From Molossus alvarezi (lineage: Eukaryota > Chordata > Mammalia > Chiroptera > Molossidae), in assembly GCA_037176705.1 (NCBI GenBank), contig CM073885.1:91069001-91133000 (forward strand): DNA of 64,000 nucleotides. Direction: 5' to 3'. The position numbers and the translations under genes were made by a program. Shown one piece after another: positions 11,820 through 21,604 of the stretch. Under the pieces are notes generated by a model, which ran no database searches, was not told the DNA's origin, and saw nothing but the letters and a program-made list of their open reading frames with translations. Each line of letters starts with the position of its first letter. Position 1 is the stretch's first letter.

Positions 11820-12033
11820 CCTGGCCGGTGTGGCTCAGTGGTTGAGCATCAACCCATGCACCAAGAGGTCACCGGTTCAATTCCTGCTCAGGGCACATGC
11901 CCAGGTTGTGGGCCAAATCCCCAGTGGGGGGCATGAGGGAGGCAGCCAATGTTCTCTCTCGTCGATGTTTCTATCTCACTTTCCCTCTCCCTTCCTCTCT
12001 CTCTAAAGCCAATAAAGAAAAAAAAAAAAAAAA
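11820..12033 (+). mobile_element. Ves SINE (type 1) nested in MIR
   Basis: Full Ves structure: cctggccggtgtggctcag, gcaccaagaggtcaccggtt, cacatgcccaggttgtggg, CT-rich tract and 17 A tail. Near-perfect TSD GCATATATT (11810-11818) and GCAAATATT (12034-12042). Confidence 0.95.
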
Positions 12034-12150
12034 GCAAATATTATCTGTATTTTACAGATAATAAAAGTGAGTCCAGAGTAGATAAGTGCACTTTCCAAAG
12101 TCACAGACCTCTAGTAAATGGCCAAGTACTATTAGAAATTACAGAAGGAT
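12034..12150 (-). mobile_element. MIR SINE, right half
   Basis: Continuation of the inverted MIR: tgtattttacagataataa, aagtcacagacctctagtaa, atggccaag. It matches the complement of the MIR core (CATTTTACAGATGAGGAAAC, GGTCACACAGCTAGTAAG) and completes the half at 11695-11819. Confidence 0.8.
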
Positions 12151-12652
12151 GACGACAGAGTGATGATGCGGTCCTGTGCTAAAAATGCCTCCACATCTTC
12201 AGCTGGGCAGTGTGCCACCGACCATCCGCTTCTGGCGAAGGTAAGAGTGTTAGGTGCTGTTTAAAGGGGACATTTCAATTTGTTTCCCAAAACATGTTTC
12301 AGATAACAGCCATTTTAATGTACATGGTCCAACAAATTTAGGAAATGATGGGTTAAAGGCTGAGTTCAAAGTGTGTCTTTATACTTGGATCTCTCAGAAG
12401 TTTTAATATGAAAGTGTGCATTGCAAATGGTCAAGAGGGTGCTATAGTATGCTGTGTTTCTCAAATATATTTATACAATAGAAACTTTCTTGAGACTACT
12501 GTTTAAAGGAGCATACCTAGATAAATGACAGGTTAAGTTACTCACTTCTGAGCCTGGTTTTCTGGTGTTTATGTTTAGAATGTATAAATGTATACATGAT
12601 TTGAAAAATTATTTATTCATTCAGCAGAAATTTGAGATTGCTTACTTTTCCC
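12151..12652. other. Unannotated stretch, no gene seen
   Basis: Mixed-composition DNA with no recognised feature. Confidence 0.5.
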
Positions 12653-13014
12653 CTGTCTTAGTCCATTCAGCTGCTATGACAAAATGCCACAGATGACTGG
12701 ATGGCTTATAAACAGCAGAAATTTATTCCTCACATTTTGGGGGCTGGAAAGTCCACAATCAAGGCGCCAGCAGATTTGGTGTCTGGTGAGGGCCCGCCTC
12801 CTGGTTTGTAGGTGACTGTCTTTCACTCTGTCCTCACATGGTGGAAGGGGCAAGAGTTCTCCCTGGGGCCTGGGGAGGGCACTGATCTCATGTATGGGGG
12901 CTTCACACTCACGACCTAATTATCTCTCAAAGGAACCACCTCCTAATACCATCCCACTGGGGGTTAAGTTTCAACATACAAATTTGGGGGGGACGCAGAT
13001 ATTCAGTCTATGGT
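12653..13014 (-). mobile_element. MaLR solo LTR (MSTD/MLT1A-like)
   Basis: Nearly complete LTR in minus orientation. On the plus strand it starts tgtcttagtccattcagctg and continues with ggcttataaacagcagaaat, caaggcgccagcagatttgg, gtctggtgagggcccgcctc, tcctcacatggtggaagg, cacctcctaataccatccca and aatttgggggggacgcag. Each block matches the MaLR consensus closely. It is a solo LTR with no internal region, and is better preserved than the LTR at 3.2 kb. Confidence 0.9.
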
Positions 13015-13109
13015 AGTCTCCTTGTGTGACACAGTAAAAGGGACCGAGCAGGAGCTCCATAAACTTTGAGGCATAATCATCTCTATGAAAACCTCATACA
13101 TCTATTGCC

Positions 13110-13370
13110 TATTTCCCACCATGCTTGGGACACTGTAATAAGAGACCTTGATTTTAAAGTCCTCATCTTGTGACTTGAAAGACTAGATTGTCACAAAAAA
13201 GTAATTAAATCTATTAGGCACTGTGTGCCCAATGACAACTATATGACAGGTGTTCAAGTTAAGGAGTCATCACCGAGGACTGCAAAGGTGAGAAAAAGCT
13301 TTTGAAGAATGTGGGAGCTGAAGTGAACTTTGAGGGAAGGATAGGGGTTGTAGGAGGTCCAGGGGAAGAG
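13110..13370 (-). mobile_element. Possible L2 LINE fragment
   Basis: Blocks such as gcttgggacactgtaataag, ccaatgacaactatatgaca, gggagctgaagtgaactttg and gagggaagga resemble the inverted L2 3' region (GTGACACCTGAGCTGAGACTTGAAGGATGA). Divergence is high and single-copy DNA is possible. Confidence 0.4.
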
Positions 13371-14304
13371 GGCAGTTTGTGATCCTGTCAGAATGGTTTC
13401 TGAGAAATGGAGTGATTCCTCTAAACTACAGAGATTGTTTTTCCTTCTCAGATTAATAATCAGCCTTGATCTTTGTCCATGTAGATTGAACATCTTTGGC
13501 TTCAAGAAAGATGTAAAGAAAAGGATCCATCTCAGGAATTACAGACATCATCCACCATTTACAGCACTCATTATATCAGGAATGGTTTTAAAACATCTAT
13601 ATAACTTTGAAAATAAGAGAAGTTATATAGTATTTTAAGGCATTTTGACCATGCTGAATCTAAATGACTATTGGAAATCTCATAAGAACTGAAGTACTTG
13701 TCACAGAAACCACCTCTTATTGTCATGTAATTTCAAGGTTATCTACTAGGGATAGTGGAAAATCATGAACACCAAAAATTGTAGATTCTGTAATTTCCCT
13801 GCCTTTTGCAGTTTTTCTTGTTTTCTTCCTCAGGTAAGTTTTCATTTTAAAGAAATACATCTCTCTCCTTTCCAGTAGCAAAGATAAAAGACTTTAAAAA
13901 GTTTCCCATATTGACGCTGTATCTCAGCTATGCCGTTTTAACTAAACCAGAAAAGGCTATAAAATAAGCTGTTATTCTTTCTTTTCCACTTTAAGAAGTA
14001 GTACAGAAGCTTATGTTGGGTCTTTTAAATCCTACTTATTGTTTCTGAGAATTTCATTATTTATAAGTACTCAGATGGAGTTAAGACACTTGAATTTGCC
14101 AAGCCGGTTTCAGTCTTTTTTCCCCTCTACTTAATTTAAAAAAATTTGTTGACCTTAATCATTGAAGTTATATTCCAATGATCCGTTTACTTCATTTTGG
14201 CAAATGACAAGTCTGGCAATTTAAGAATGTGAAAGAGTTATCACCCAAAGTCCAAGTCACCAGTTGGGAACCACAAAACTTTGGGCTTCTCAGTAATACT
14301 ATCA
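13371..14304. other. Unannotated stretch apart from a splice-like motif
   Basis: No gene or transposon recognised. It contains the recursive-splice-like motif at 13811-13840, listed separately. The rest is AT-rich. Confidence 0.5.
13811..13840 (+). other. Candidate recursive splice site (AG|GTAAGT)
   Basis: A polypyrimidine tract of 18 bases with a single purine (13813-13830) leads into CAG at 13831-13833. Next to it is a perfect donor GTAAGT at 13834-13839. This is a zero-length-exon arrangement, a 3' splice site fused to a 5' splice site, as known for recursive splicing in very long vertebrate introns. A second acceptor-like CAG lies at 13809-13811. If real, the + strand is transcribed here as a long intron. 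No flanking exon could be identified, and a chance match is possible. Confidence 0.4.
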
Positions 14305-14403
14305 AGCAAATCTTTATTGAGCATTTACAGAGTCCAAGGCACTTTTAAAATTATAGCAGGAGGCCCAAAGATGGATGAATAGGTCATAGATTATATTTGG
14401 AAA
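14305..14403 (-). mobile_element. L2 LINE fragment, left of Ves
   Basis: The string aaatctttattgagcattta, cagagtccaaggcac is the inverted L2/MIR-like 3' end (ATTTATTGAGCACCTACT, GTGCCAGGCAC). A related AT-rich L2-like stretch appears to continue after the Ves at 14682. Confidence 0.5.
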
Positions 14404-14671
14404 GTTTTTTTTTTTATCCTCAAGGACATCTTTTTTTTTTTTTTTTTTTTTTTGCATTTATCTTCAGATAGAGCAAGAGGGAGAGAGGGAGGGAGAGAGA
14501 GAGAGAGAAACATAGATGTGAGAGACACATTGAATGGCTGCCACCCACATGAGCCCAACTGGGGCCGGGGACAAACTGCAACTGAGGTACATGCCCTCAG
14601 CGGGAACCTAACCTGGGACTCTCCAGTCTGTCGGCCTGACACTCTAACCGTTAAGCCAAACTGGCCGGGGC
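14404..14671 (-). mobile_element. Ves SINE (type 2, long tail)
   Basis: Type 2 Ves: on the minus strand a head, then the gggaacctaacctgggac B-box block, ggggccggggacaaactgca, a GA/CT tract, and the extra 3' segment around atcctcaaggaca. TSD TATTTGGAAA at 14394-14403 and 14672-14681 fixes both ends. Long T-runs (tail) lie at 14405-14415 and 14432-14453. Confidence 0.95.
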
Positions 14672-14681
14672 TATTTGGAAA

Positions 14682-15680
14682 ATTTTTATTGTCCCTTGGA
14701 AAGACCAAACAAATAACTAAGCATTTATGAATCAATGCAAATATGTTAAACAACGTTAAGGAATACGGTGAGAAACCAAAGTAAGGAGAGAACAGCCGGG
14801 GGATTTACTGATCAGGAAATAAATTATGTAGTAGAAAGAATTTGAGTTATGTTATTAAAAGGAAGGGAGAATTTTTATTAAAAAAAGTCAGATTTGAGGA
14901 GAATGGTACACGTGAGAGAAAGTCAAGAAACAAGAGAATCAGGAAAGTAAAGGGCTTCAGAGATCATGAATAATGTCCATTGGATGCCTCCTGGGTCTCC
15001 AGTGGGGAAACAGCCAGAATAAAGGTTGGAAGGTAGGGCGGGGTCACAAGAAGTGCCCTCGAACGAGCAGTGTGGAGATTTAGTCTTTCTTCGGTTTGAC
15101 AACGAGAAGAGGATTGATTACTCAAGAAAACTCTACCACCGGCAAGTAGGTTGTAGCTAATTGTAGATGAACTGAAGTTAGGTTACCAGGTAGGAGGACA
15201 CTGACTTAATCTAGTTGTACACTCTTGGCCCTGTGTTAGAAGGAGAATCCTTAAGCAACATTTAAAAAATGCAGGTCAAACATTAGAAGGCATTCGAATC
15301 CAATAAAAATTTTGACTAACTCTTGATTCATTTCTTCCTATTCCAGATAAAATATTAAATGAAAACCTTCCCTGATGGCTGGTTTTATACAAGCTTAGTG
15401 TTCCAAAGGTAATGATAAATGACAATAATTTCTTGTAGGTAAGAATACTTAATATTTAAAAGTGTTTCCATATGAATGGGCTACAGTTTAAAAAAATAGT
15501 ATTTGGCACCTAAATTGTAATCATTCCTTAACCCAGGACTGCCCTGCAATTAGCATTGTTTCTTGTCTGCCCCTCCTTCTCCAGTATTTCTCTGTTTGTG
15601 GATGTAAAGATTTGTGTTTCTTTAAATTTTCCCTTAGCAAAAACAGTAATATAGTCTGTTTTCTTATATAAAAAGTTTTA
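14682..15680. other. Mostly unannotated stretch
   Basis: 14682-14850 may be the remainder of the L2 copy split by the preceding Ves (ttggaaagaccaaacaaata is reminiscent of the L2 acaataaataagcaaat block). From 14900 to 15680 no gene or repeat could be supported. Confidence 0.4.
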
Positions 15681-15692
15681 AAAAATTCTTCA

Positions 15693-15801
15693 AGAGCAGG
15701 GAGGGAGGGGGAGGGGGGAATCAGTGGGGGAAAAAGGAGAAACATCTGTAACAAAAATTAATTAATAAAAAAATAAAAAATAAAAAAATAAAAAATAAAT
15801 A
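15693..15801 (+). mobile_element. 109 bp L1 3'-end insertion with TSD
   Basis: A very short 5'-truncated L1: a purine-rich 3' UTR piece (gggaggggga), then ggagaaacatctgtaac and a tail of repeated AAATA/AAAAAT units. It is flanked by AAAAATTCTTCA at 15681-15692 and 15802-15813. The target TTTTA/AAAA context fits L1 endonuclease cleavage. Same lineage as the copies at 1-294 and 43.4 kb. Confidence 0.93.
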
Positions 15802-15813
15802 AAAAATTCTTCA

Positions 15814-16149
15814 CCACTTTCTACCCACCACCTGTTCAATCAAGTCTAATTTTCTCCCCCTCCCTTCCTCCTTCTTTCTCAATCTTTTCCCTCTCTCTCT
15901 TATACATAGAAAGGGTAAAATACAAAATACATTTGTTTATTTTATACTTTCTAAACAATTACTTTTATTCTGTTTTAGTATTTTTGCTCCATAATGCTTT
16001 GCTTCTGTATTAACTTTTATGATTACTCTAAGAGCAATTTCAAAACGTAACACATTATATCTTATACCTTTAAAATTTTTCTAACACTGTACATAGAAAT
16101 CTAGCTCTAGTGTAGTGAGCTATATCTTTCTTTTGACATTTTCAAATAT
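15814..16149. other. Unannotated stretch with CT-rich segment
   Basis: A C/T-rich segment lies at 15852-15901. The rest is AT-rich and nothing is recognised. Confidence 0.5.
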
Positions 16150-16352
16150 AGAGTTGTCTGATAAAATATAGGACACCCAGTTAGATTTACATTTCAGATA
16201 AATAACAAGTAATTGCTTTAAATAAGTGTGTCCCACATATTGCATGGGGTATACTTATATGAAAAATTATTTGCTATTTATCTGAAATTCAAATTTGGTG
16301 TTCTATAAGTTTGTTTTGTTTTACTTTGTTTTTGCTAAATCTTACAACCCTT
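16150..16352 (+). mobile_element. Palindromic MITE (MER53-like)
   Basis: Two arms are inverted complements over about 30 bases with 26 matching (16185-16214 against 16265-16294; core TTTCAGATAAATA / TATTTATCTGAAA). They are followed on the right by ttgctaaatcttacaaccct, as in the MER53-type element whose ends read GGTTGCCAGATTTAGCAAAT. A non-autonomous fold-back DNA transposon is the best reading. The family name is from memory of its consensus and is less certain than the fold-back structure. Confidence 0.65.
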
Positions 16353-16744
16353 TATATTACTTAAATGCAAAATAATTACTCTCCTCTCATTGAGGTATTT
16401 TTTAGGTCGAAGCAGTTGAGCTCACGGAAACATTCATAAGAAATACTACAGGTATTTGGCAGAACTCCACCAACGAGAAAGTGCACATGGAAATACTTTT
16501 TCAAACAACTTAGCCAATGTAAATGGTTCTTGATGTGACTTAGCAATAAAGAATTATAGTCTTCTAATAAAATAAATCAAGTCTCACTAAATAATAGCAA
16601 ATATTTCTTCAGAAAAAAATACAGAAATGGTTGGCAACCCTATTCTACTGCGTAAAATTCTTTAGAGAATTTTACAATGGGCCCTACATCCTGGTAGTAG
16701 GGACAATATAGGAGCTACTATACACCTTCTTTTCACTCTGTCTA

Positions 16745-16986
16745 AAAAAAACTTTACTTTATTTTATTTTTTTGCATTTATCTTCAGATAGAGTGGGAGG
16801 GAGAGAGGGAGGAAGAGAGAGAAACGTAGATGTGAGAGAGACACATCTATTGGTTGCCACCCACACGACCCCAACCAGGGCTGGGGACAAACCGCAACCG
16901 AGGTACGTGCCCTTAGTGGGAACCCAACCCGGGACTCTCTGGTCCCTGGGCCAACACTTTAACCACTGAGCCAAACCAGCCAGGGC
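16745..16986 (-). mobile_element. Ves SINE (type 2)
   Basis: Minus-strand Ves with head (complement of aaaccagccagggct), accgaggtacgtgcccttag, the GA tract and the tail segment gcatttatcttcagatagag. Its 5' end abuts a plus-strand Ves tail fragment, giving an inverted pair. No clean TSD was found and the 3' edge is approximate. Confidence 0.9.
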
Positions 16987-17058
16987 TTCCCTCTCTATCT
17001 GAAGATAAATGGAAAAAATATCCTCAGATGAGGATTTAAGAAAAAAAAACAAAAAAAC
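16987..17058 (+). mobile_element. Ves type 2 3'-tail fragment
   Basis: The sequence ccctctctatctgaagataa followed by tggaaaaaatatcctcagat, gaggatttaag and an A-rich tail equals the 3' end of a type 2 Ves (compare 31380-31442). The head and tRNA-derived body are missing. Confidence 0.85.
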
Positions 17059-17059
17059 A

Positions 17060-18055
17060 GGTTGACTTCTACTTTTGGAAAGATAAATAAGCCAGACGTT
17101 TTCCTGAGTAAAACTAAAAGCCCTGGACATAAATATAGAGGACAAAATAAGAAGATTCTGAAAAGTGAAGAGAAAAAGACACATTACCTAGGTACTTCAG
17201 GACCTAGAGTGAGTTCCCCAGCTATTCTTTTTGATTCATGTCTCCTAGACTTGGAGCTGAAGAAGTTGGCATCCTAGAAATGCCAATTGGTGCAGACACA
17301 AAAAGCCCCAACGAAAGCCTGCTTTCTAGCCAAAGGACAGGAAAGGGGTAGTCTGGCTAAACAGAACTCTTAGACAGTAAGTGCTTTACTTTAGCAAAAC
17401 ACTGCAGGAAGAAACTGGCTCAGCCTCTGCTCGCACCAGCAAAATCTAAGAGAGGAGCCTAGAATTTCACCCTTTCTAGGCTGTAATGAGGCTCCTCAAA
17501 TCCCTCACTGGGGTGGTATCAGAGAAGGCTGAGTGGGAGAGCTGAAATGTTCATCCCCCACCAAGAAGTAATGAGCCTTCACACCACCTCCACACCTGCC
17601 CTCTTCCCCTGCCCCATGATGTCAGCAGAGGCCACTTGGAGAGCCTGAACTTAAACCCTTACCTAACTGTAATGATGTGCCGGTCCTCTTTCCAGCGAGG
17701 GTGGTGTCTTCCCACCCTTCTCCCCCACCCCTGTGGTGTCAGTAATGAAGCATTCCCATCCTATCAACCAGGGACTCATCAGTGGAGGCAAAATAAATCC
17801 AAAGCATGCAGAAGGATGAAAATCATAGGAGCAGAAATCGATGAAATTGAAAGAAAAACAGTGGAGGACCTACCCATGAAATAAAGAGAGGGTTCTTTGC
17901 AAAGATAAATAAACAAGGAACCTCTAGCCTTGTAAGTCTGGCAAGACATAAGGAAAAAAGAGACAGCGCAAATGATCAACATAAGGAACGACATGGGGAT
18001 GTCACTCTAGATCCTACAGACATCGAATGAATATTAAAGGGGCTGCTATACACCA
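17060..18055 (+). mobile_element. Rearranged L1 fragment: 5' UTR joined to ORF2
   Basis: 17060-17790 follows an old L1M-type 5' UTR: aaactaaaagccctggac, tgtctcctagacttggag, acaaaaagccccaacgaaag, gatgtcagcagaggccactt, taatgatgtgccggtc. From about 17795 the sequence is the ORF2 segment between endonuclease and reverse transcriptase. In the plus frame it reads AEIDEIE, and further on ends near gatcctacagacatcgaatg (the TDPTDI region of ORF2). ORF1 and the ORF2 amino-terminal part are therefore missing between the two segments. Stops and frameshifts are present and no protein can be made. Confidence 0.75.
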
Positions 18056-18059
18056 GACA

Positions 18060-19120
18060 CAGATAAGAGCTCATCTCTGGCCGATGCGGACACTTTGGAG
18101 CGGAGGATGGAGAGGGTGAACGGTGCCCACCCTCTGAGGTCTCAGGAATGGTTTCCAGTCAGCCCTTCATGGTTTAATTATAAGCAGCCTCTGGGACAAC
18201 AGCTCTGGAGATAAGCTTATAGACCTCTTTCATAGGAAGCCTGGGCTCCCGGGTCTGCTGCCTCTTGCTGTGACCTGATCAAGGGTGGTAGTGGCGGAAG
18301 GTCTCTGCATTGCTCACAGTGCTGCGGGGCCTGTGTCGTTAGCCCTGCTGGCCCCCAGAGCCCAGCGATGCAGAGGTGTCCCCCGGCAGCAGCTGCAAAG
18401 TCGTCGTACTTGGCAGGAGTAGAAGCTCCTTTCTGGAAGGTGTGGCGAGCTGCTGGGAGGCAGAAGGAGGGCGCAAGACCAGCCCCCGTCCTGCGGCGCC
18501 TCCGCAGCCTCGGCGCGCCTCGCTGGAAGCTGCTCCTCCGGCCAAGGCTCCCGGACAAGCAAACAGGCCTCCACCTCAGCGAGACGGGGCTGTGCTGCCT
18601 GCCCACACCGGCCTCTTCCATAGCTACCACCCTCTGGGACCCAGGAATGCCAGCCCCTCGCCTCCAGAGCCTGGCGGTCGAGGTCCCCTGGGTGGCAGTA
18701 CAAAAATCGTGTCCCCAGACCGGGACACCACATGTGTGCAGAGGAGTCCCTCTGGGAGATCCTGGTGCGGAGGGAGAGCGTGATGATGGTGACCACAGAC
18801 GAAAGAATAAGAAAGAAAAAGAGGGGGGGGGGGGAAGAAAAAAGAAATAAAGACATTTTCAAATAGACGGCACCCTCCGGCTTTGGCAAGGCGGAGGGAG
18901 AGCAGGAAGATGGCGCCCAGCGGCCTCCATCCCTGGTACCCCGGCAGGCCAGCCCCTCACTCCTAGGCCTTAAATGAGCAAGTCAGCGAAACCACGCAAA
19001 GGCTGAGCGCTTTTCAAAGTGCTTCTGCGCCTGCGCGCTCCGCTCCGTCCTGAGCCTCTCGTGGGCGTGAGCCCCCTTTCTCTTCAAAGCCAGCTGTTTT
19101 GGGGCCGCTTCTCTCAGGTA
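18060..19120 (+). promoter_or_regulatory. CpG-rich block, candidate promoter and first exon
   Basis: This is the only CpG-dense part of the window: about 10 CpG can be counted within 18471-18560, and more follow to 19080. Promoter-like motifs are visible: aagatggcgcc (YY1-like) at 18908-18918, tgcgcctgcgcgc (NRF1-like) near 19026-19038, and gtgggcgtgag (KLF/EGR-like) near 19062. There is no TATA box. A good donor CAG|GTACTG lies at 19115-19123, so a first exon could end at 19117. A 12-base G run sits at 18823-18834. Long open frames on both strands (18314-18889 minus, 18368-18850 plus) reflect few stop codons in GC-rich DNA. They show no domain and are not called as genes. A decayed GC-rich retrocopy is the main alternative. 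Confidence 0.4.
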
Positions 19121-20884
19121 CTGTTCTTCAGAGTTGGGCTACCAACCCTCAGGGAGAAGAATTTGGGGTTTGATGGTCACTAGTCACGCAGCAGGGGTTA
19201 GGGTGGGGGGGTGGTTATGGTCAGATTGTGTCTCAGCCCCTCCTACTGGGTTTGATGTGGTTTCCCCCTGAGGGGAAGGGGTCGCTCCTTGAGTTTTGAG
19301 AGGAAATTGTTCCGTACATTCAGTGTGTCCGTGGACCTGTGAAAATCTTCATAGTAAAAGGAACCAGAGCATCTGAATCAATAAGCTTAGAGGAACCCAG
19401 TTGAGATGAGAGGTGACACCAGACATTTTATCGCAGATTTGTTTTCCTGTACTCGAATACTTTTTAATAGTTTAAAAAATACTCAAGGTAAAGTCGTCAT
19501 GTTTCTACTTTTGTGACTTTCCTGCTCAGCTGAATTGATTTTGGGGCTAGTTAAATTGAGTGTGTTAAATTGAGCCTATTTTGGGTAGATTTTAGTAGTT
19601 TGAGTTGAGCGAAGAGGGTTTATTACCTTTTTAATGCGATAAAGTAGAACAATAGTCTTTATGGATCATTCCGAGGAATATACTTGCCTTTCACAAAAAT
19701 CATTCAGGTCCTTATTTATTTATTTATTTTTAAGTCCAGGTTTTCCTTCCTGAATGTACGTAACTCAGGCACAGAAACAGACACGTCTTTTTCTTTTCCT
19801 TGGTTGTTACTACCTTTTCTAAGTTTTTGGAAACACCCGAATTCAGGTGTTACTACAGGTACCATAGAGAGATGCTAAAAGAAGCTATGAAATCTTGGGA
19901 AGTCTAGGAAGCTATTTTTATTTGTCTATCTCTGCTCATTCCTTACTAGTATTATTTTCTAGCTGAAACAGGTTAAAGATGTGATTATTTTAAAGATTTA
20001 GCAGTTATTGAAATTTACAGGACCCCTCTCATTTTCCCCTTGAAACTTTGCCAGCGACCTGCCTGTTAAGAGCAGCTCATGGTTTGGTGATTCAGCCAGT
20101 GACTGGGCAGAAGTGATTGCCATGGCCCTCCTGGTAGTTTCCTCTGACGCGTTCCTCTATTTTTACTTAGATGTGATATGAAGAAGATAAAGCCATAAAA
20201 TGAAAATAAAATGGAAGGCAGCCGGGCTGTTCTAGTGTCAAATTCAGCTCATTTACTCTGAATAGTATCTGAGAACATTTGGTTACATGTTACTTCAAAA
20301 GCCAAAACTGAGTCACTTATTGAATACGTGGGACTAGTAACAGTAGTATAGGTTCTTAAAGGGCCTGCAGTAAATGTCCATATTTCAACGAGAAAAATAC
20401 ATTGAAAATGCTGCTTTATTTATAAGCTAAAAGTTTTTGTTTTGTTTTGCAAAACCACATATTTTTACCCCTCTGTGTTTTTGTTTGTTTTCGTGTTAAG
20501 ACTTTTGATCAGAGCCTTTGATGTATCAGCATATAGAATGTTTGAAGGAGTGAGTGAAAACATGTCAAGGCTGGGCAAAGGGATGGTTGAAGTTGGGAGT
20601 GCTTCTTTGGAAACTCACTTTTTCATCCTGGAATCAGAAATGGTCATGTTTCTGATATATTGCTGTACTCAGATACAGAGACCACCTTTTGAACTATATG
20701 CTTCATATTTTAAGATGTCATTTATTATGATAGTTATTATCTTAAGGCAAGATGCATTATCTCATTCTCACCCTCTCAAGTGTGCTATGTACAGAATTAG
20801 TGTTTCCCAAGACAAGGTCTATTGAAATGTTGTTGATTTCTGCTTGCTAGTAAAGGGTAATTTCCCCCCAAAAAAACTGTAATA
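19121..20884. other. Unannotated stretch, no gene seen
   Basis: No repeat was recognised. A plus-strand frame of 127 codons at 20442-20825 has no domain and sits in AT-rich DNA, so it is not called. A short (TTTA)n run lies at 19715-19730. Confidence 0.5.
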
Positions 20885-21014
20885 CAGGGGTAGGCAAAAG
20901 GAGGCCTACAGTTGTTTGTGTGGGAAAAGACATGCAAGTTGTGATTATTGCAATAATTTATTAATTCAGAAGAATGTCACAATGGCACTGCTAACCTACT
21001 TTTGTCCACCCTTG
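20885..21014 (+). mobile_element. Mariner-type MITE, copy 1
   Basis: 130 bp element with TA on both sides (20883-20884, 21015-21016) and terminal inverted repeats. The left end is CAGGGGTAGGCAAAAGGAGG. The right end, read as its complement, is CAAGGGTGGACAAAAGTAGG. There is no transposase and the centre is AT-rich. This fits a non-autonomous Tc1/mariner element. Confidence 0.88.
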
Positions 21015-21127
21015 TACACAGTTTTTATGTATAGCCATGACAAATAAGCTGGTTACCTACAATAATAATTAGTAAAATATGAAACCTTAAGCTATAATTT
21101 GGAGACCCACTGAAGGATAGGATTATA

Positions 21128-21254
21128 CTGAGAGGGACAAAAGTAGGCTTATAATTGACTATATGGAAAGTAATACAATAATTAATAAGTAATAATAAAA
21201 GAATGAACTCTGTGTTTTATGTACTCACAACTGTAAACCTACTTTTCCTCACCG
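21128..21254 (+). mobile_element. Mariner-type MITE, copy 2
   Basis: 127 bp relative of the element just upstream, with TA flanks (21126-21127, 21255-21256). The left end is CTGAGAGGGACAAAAGTAGG. The complement of the right end is CGGTGAGGAAAAGTAGGTTT. The inner part (taatacaataattaataagt, actctgtgttttatgtactc) is better preserved than in copy 1. Confidence 0.88.
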
Positions 21255-21604
21255 TATATTTATTAGAGTCTTATAACCTTAAATGTAAGGAAATCCAGAG
21301 TTGTCTTGGGAGCAGGGTGATTTAAATATTGGATGGTAGAAAGTGTAGACGCTCAAATCAGTTGTTCACTAAAATGATCTCCAAACTTCAAAACCAGAAG
21401 ACAATAAAGATAGAAAAACCAGAGTTATTTTGTAAGGAAAAGTGAAATCTGAGTGAGTATTAATTGATCTCAAGTCATTTCTACTTCCATTTAGGAAATG
21501 ATCAATACAATATAACTTGTCATCCAAACTTAAAGGATTTTGAAAGTGAATAGGACCTATTAAAAACTAAATATGAAAAAGCAAGATGTATTGTCACCCT
21601 AAGA
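21255..21604. other. Unannotated stretch, no gene seen
   Basis: No feature recognised. Confidence 0.5.

Noticed and set aside
3215..13014. Complete endogenous retrovirus between the two LTRs at 3.2 and 12.7 kb
   Set aside because: The LTRs belong to different MaLR subtypes and the DNA between them contains no gag- or pol-like sequence. They are two independent solo LTRs.
15437..15450. Second recursive-splice-like motif (ttgtaggtaagaat)
   Set aside because: Pyrimidine tract too short and interrupted; donor is not the full consensus.
16759..17184. 141-codon minus-strand open frame
   Set aside because: Composed mostly of Ves SINE sequence, whose body is stop-poor in this frame. The same peptide pattern recurs at other Ves copies.
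18314..18889. 191-codon minus and 160/135-codon plus open frames in the GC-rich block
   Set aside because: Long frames on both strands at once reflect low stop density at high GC. No domain, low-complexity ends, and no splice or retrogene evidence ties them to a protein.
20442..20825. 127-codon plus-strand open frame
   Set aside because: AT-rich, hydrophobic by composition, no recognised domain, no splice signals at sensible places. Likely chance.
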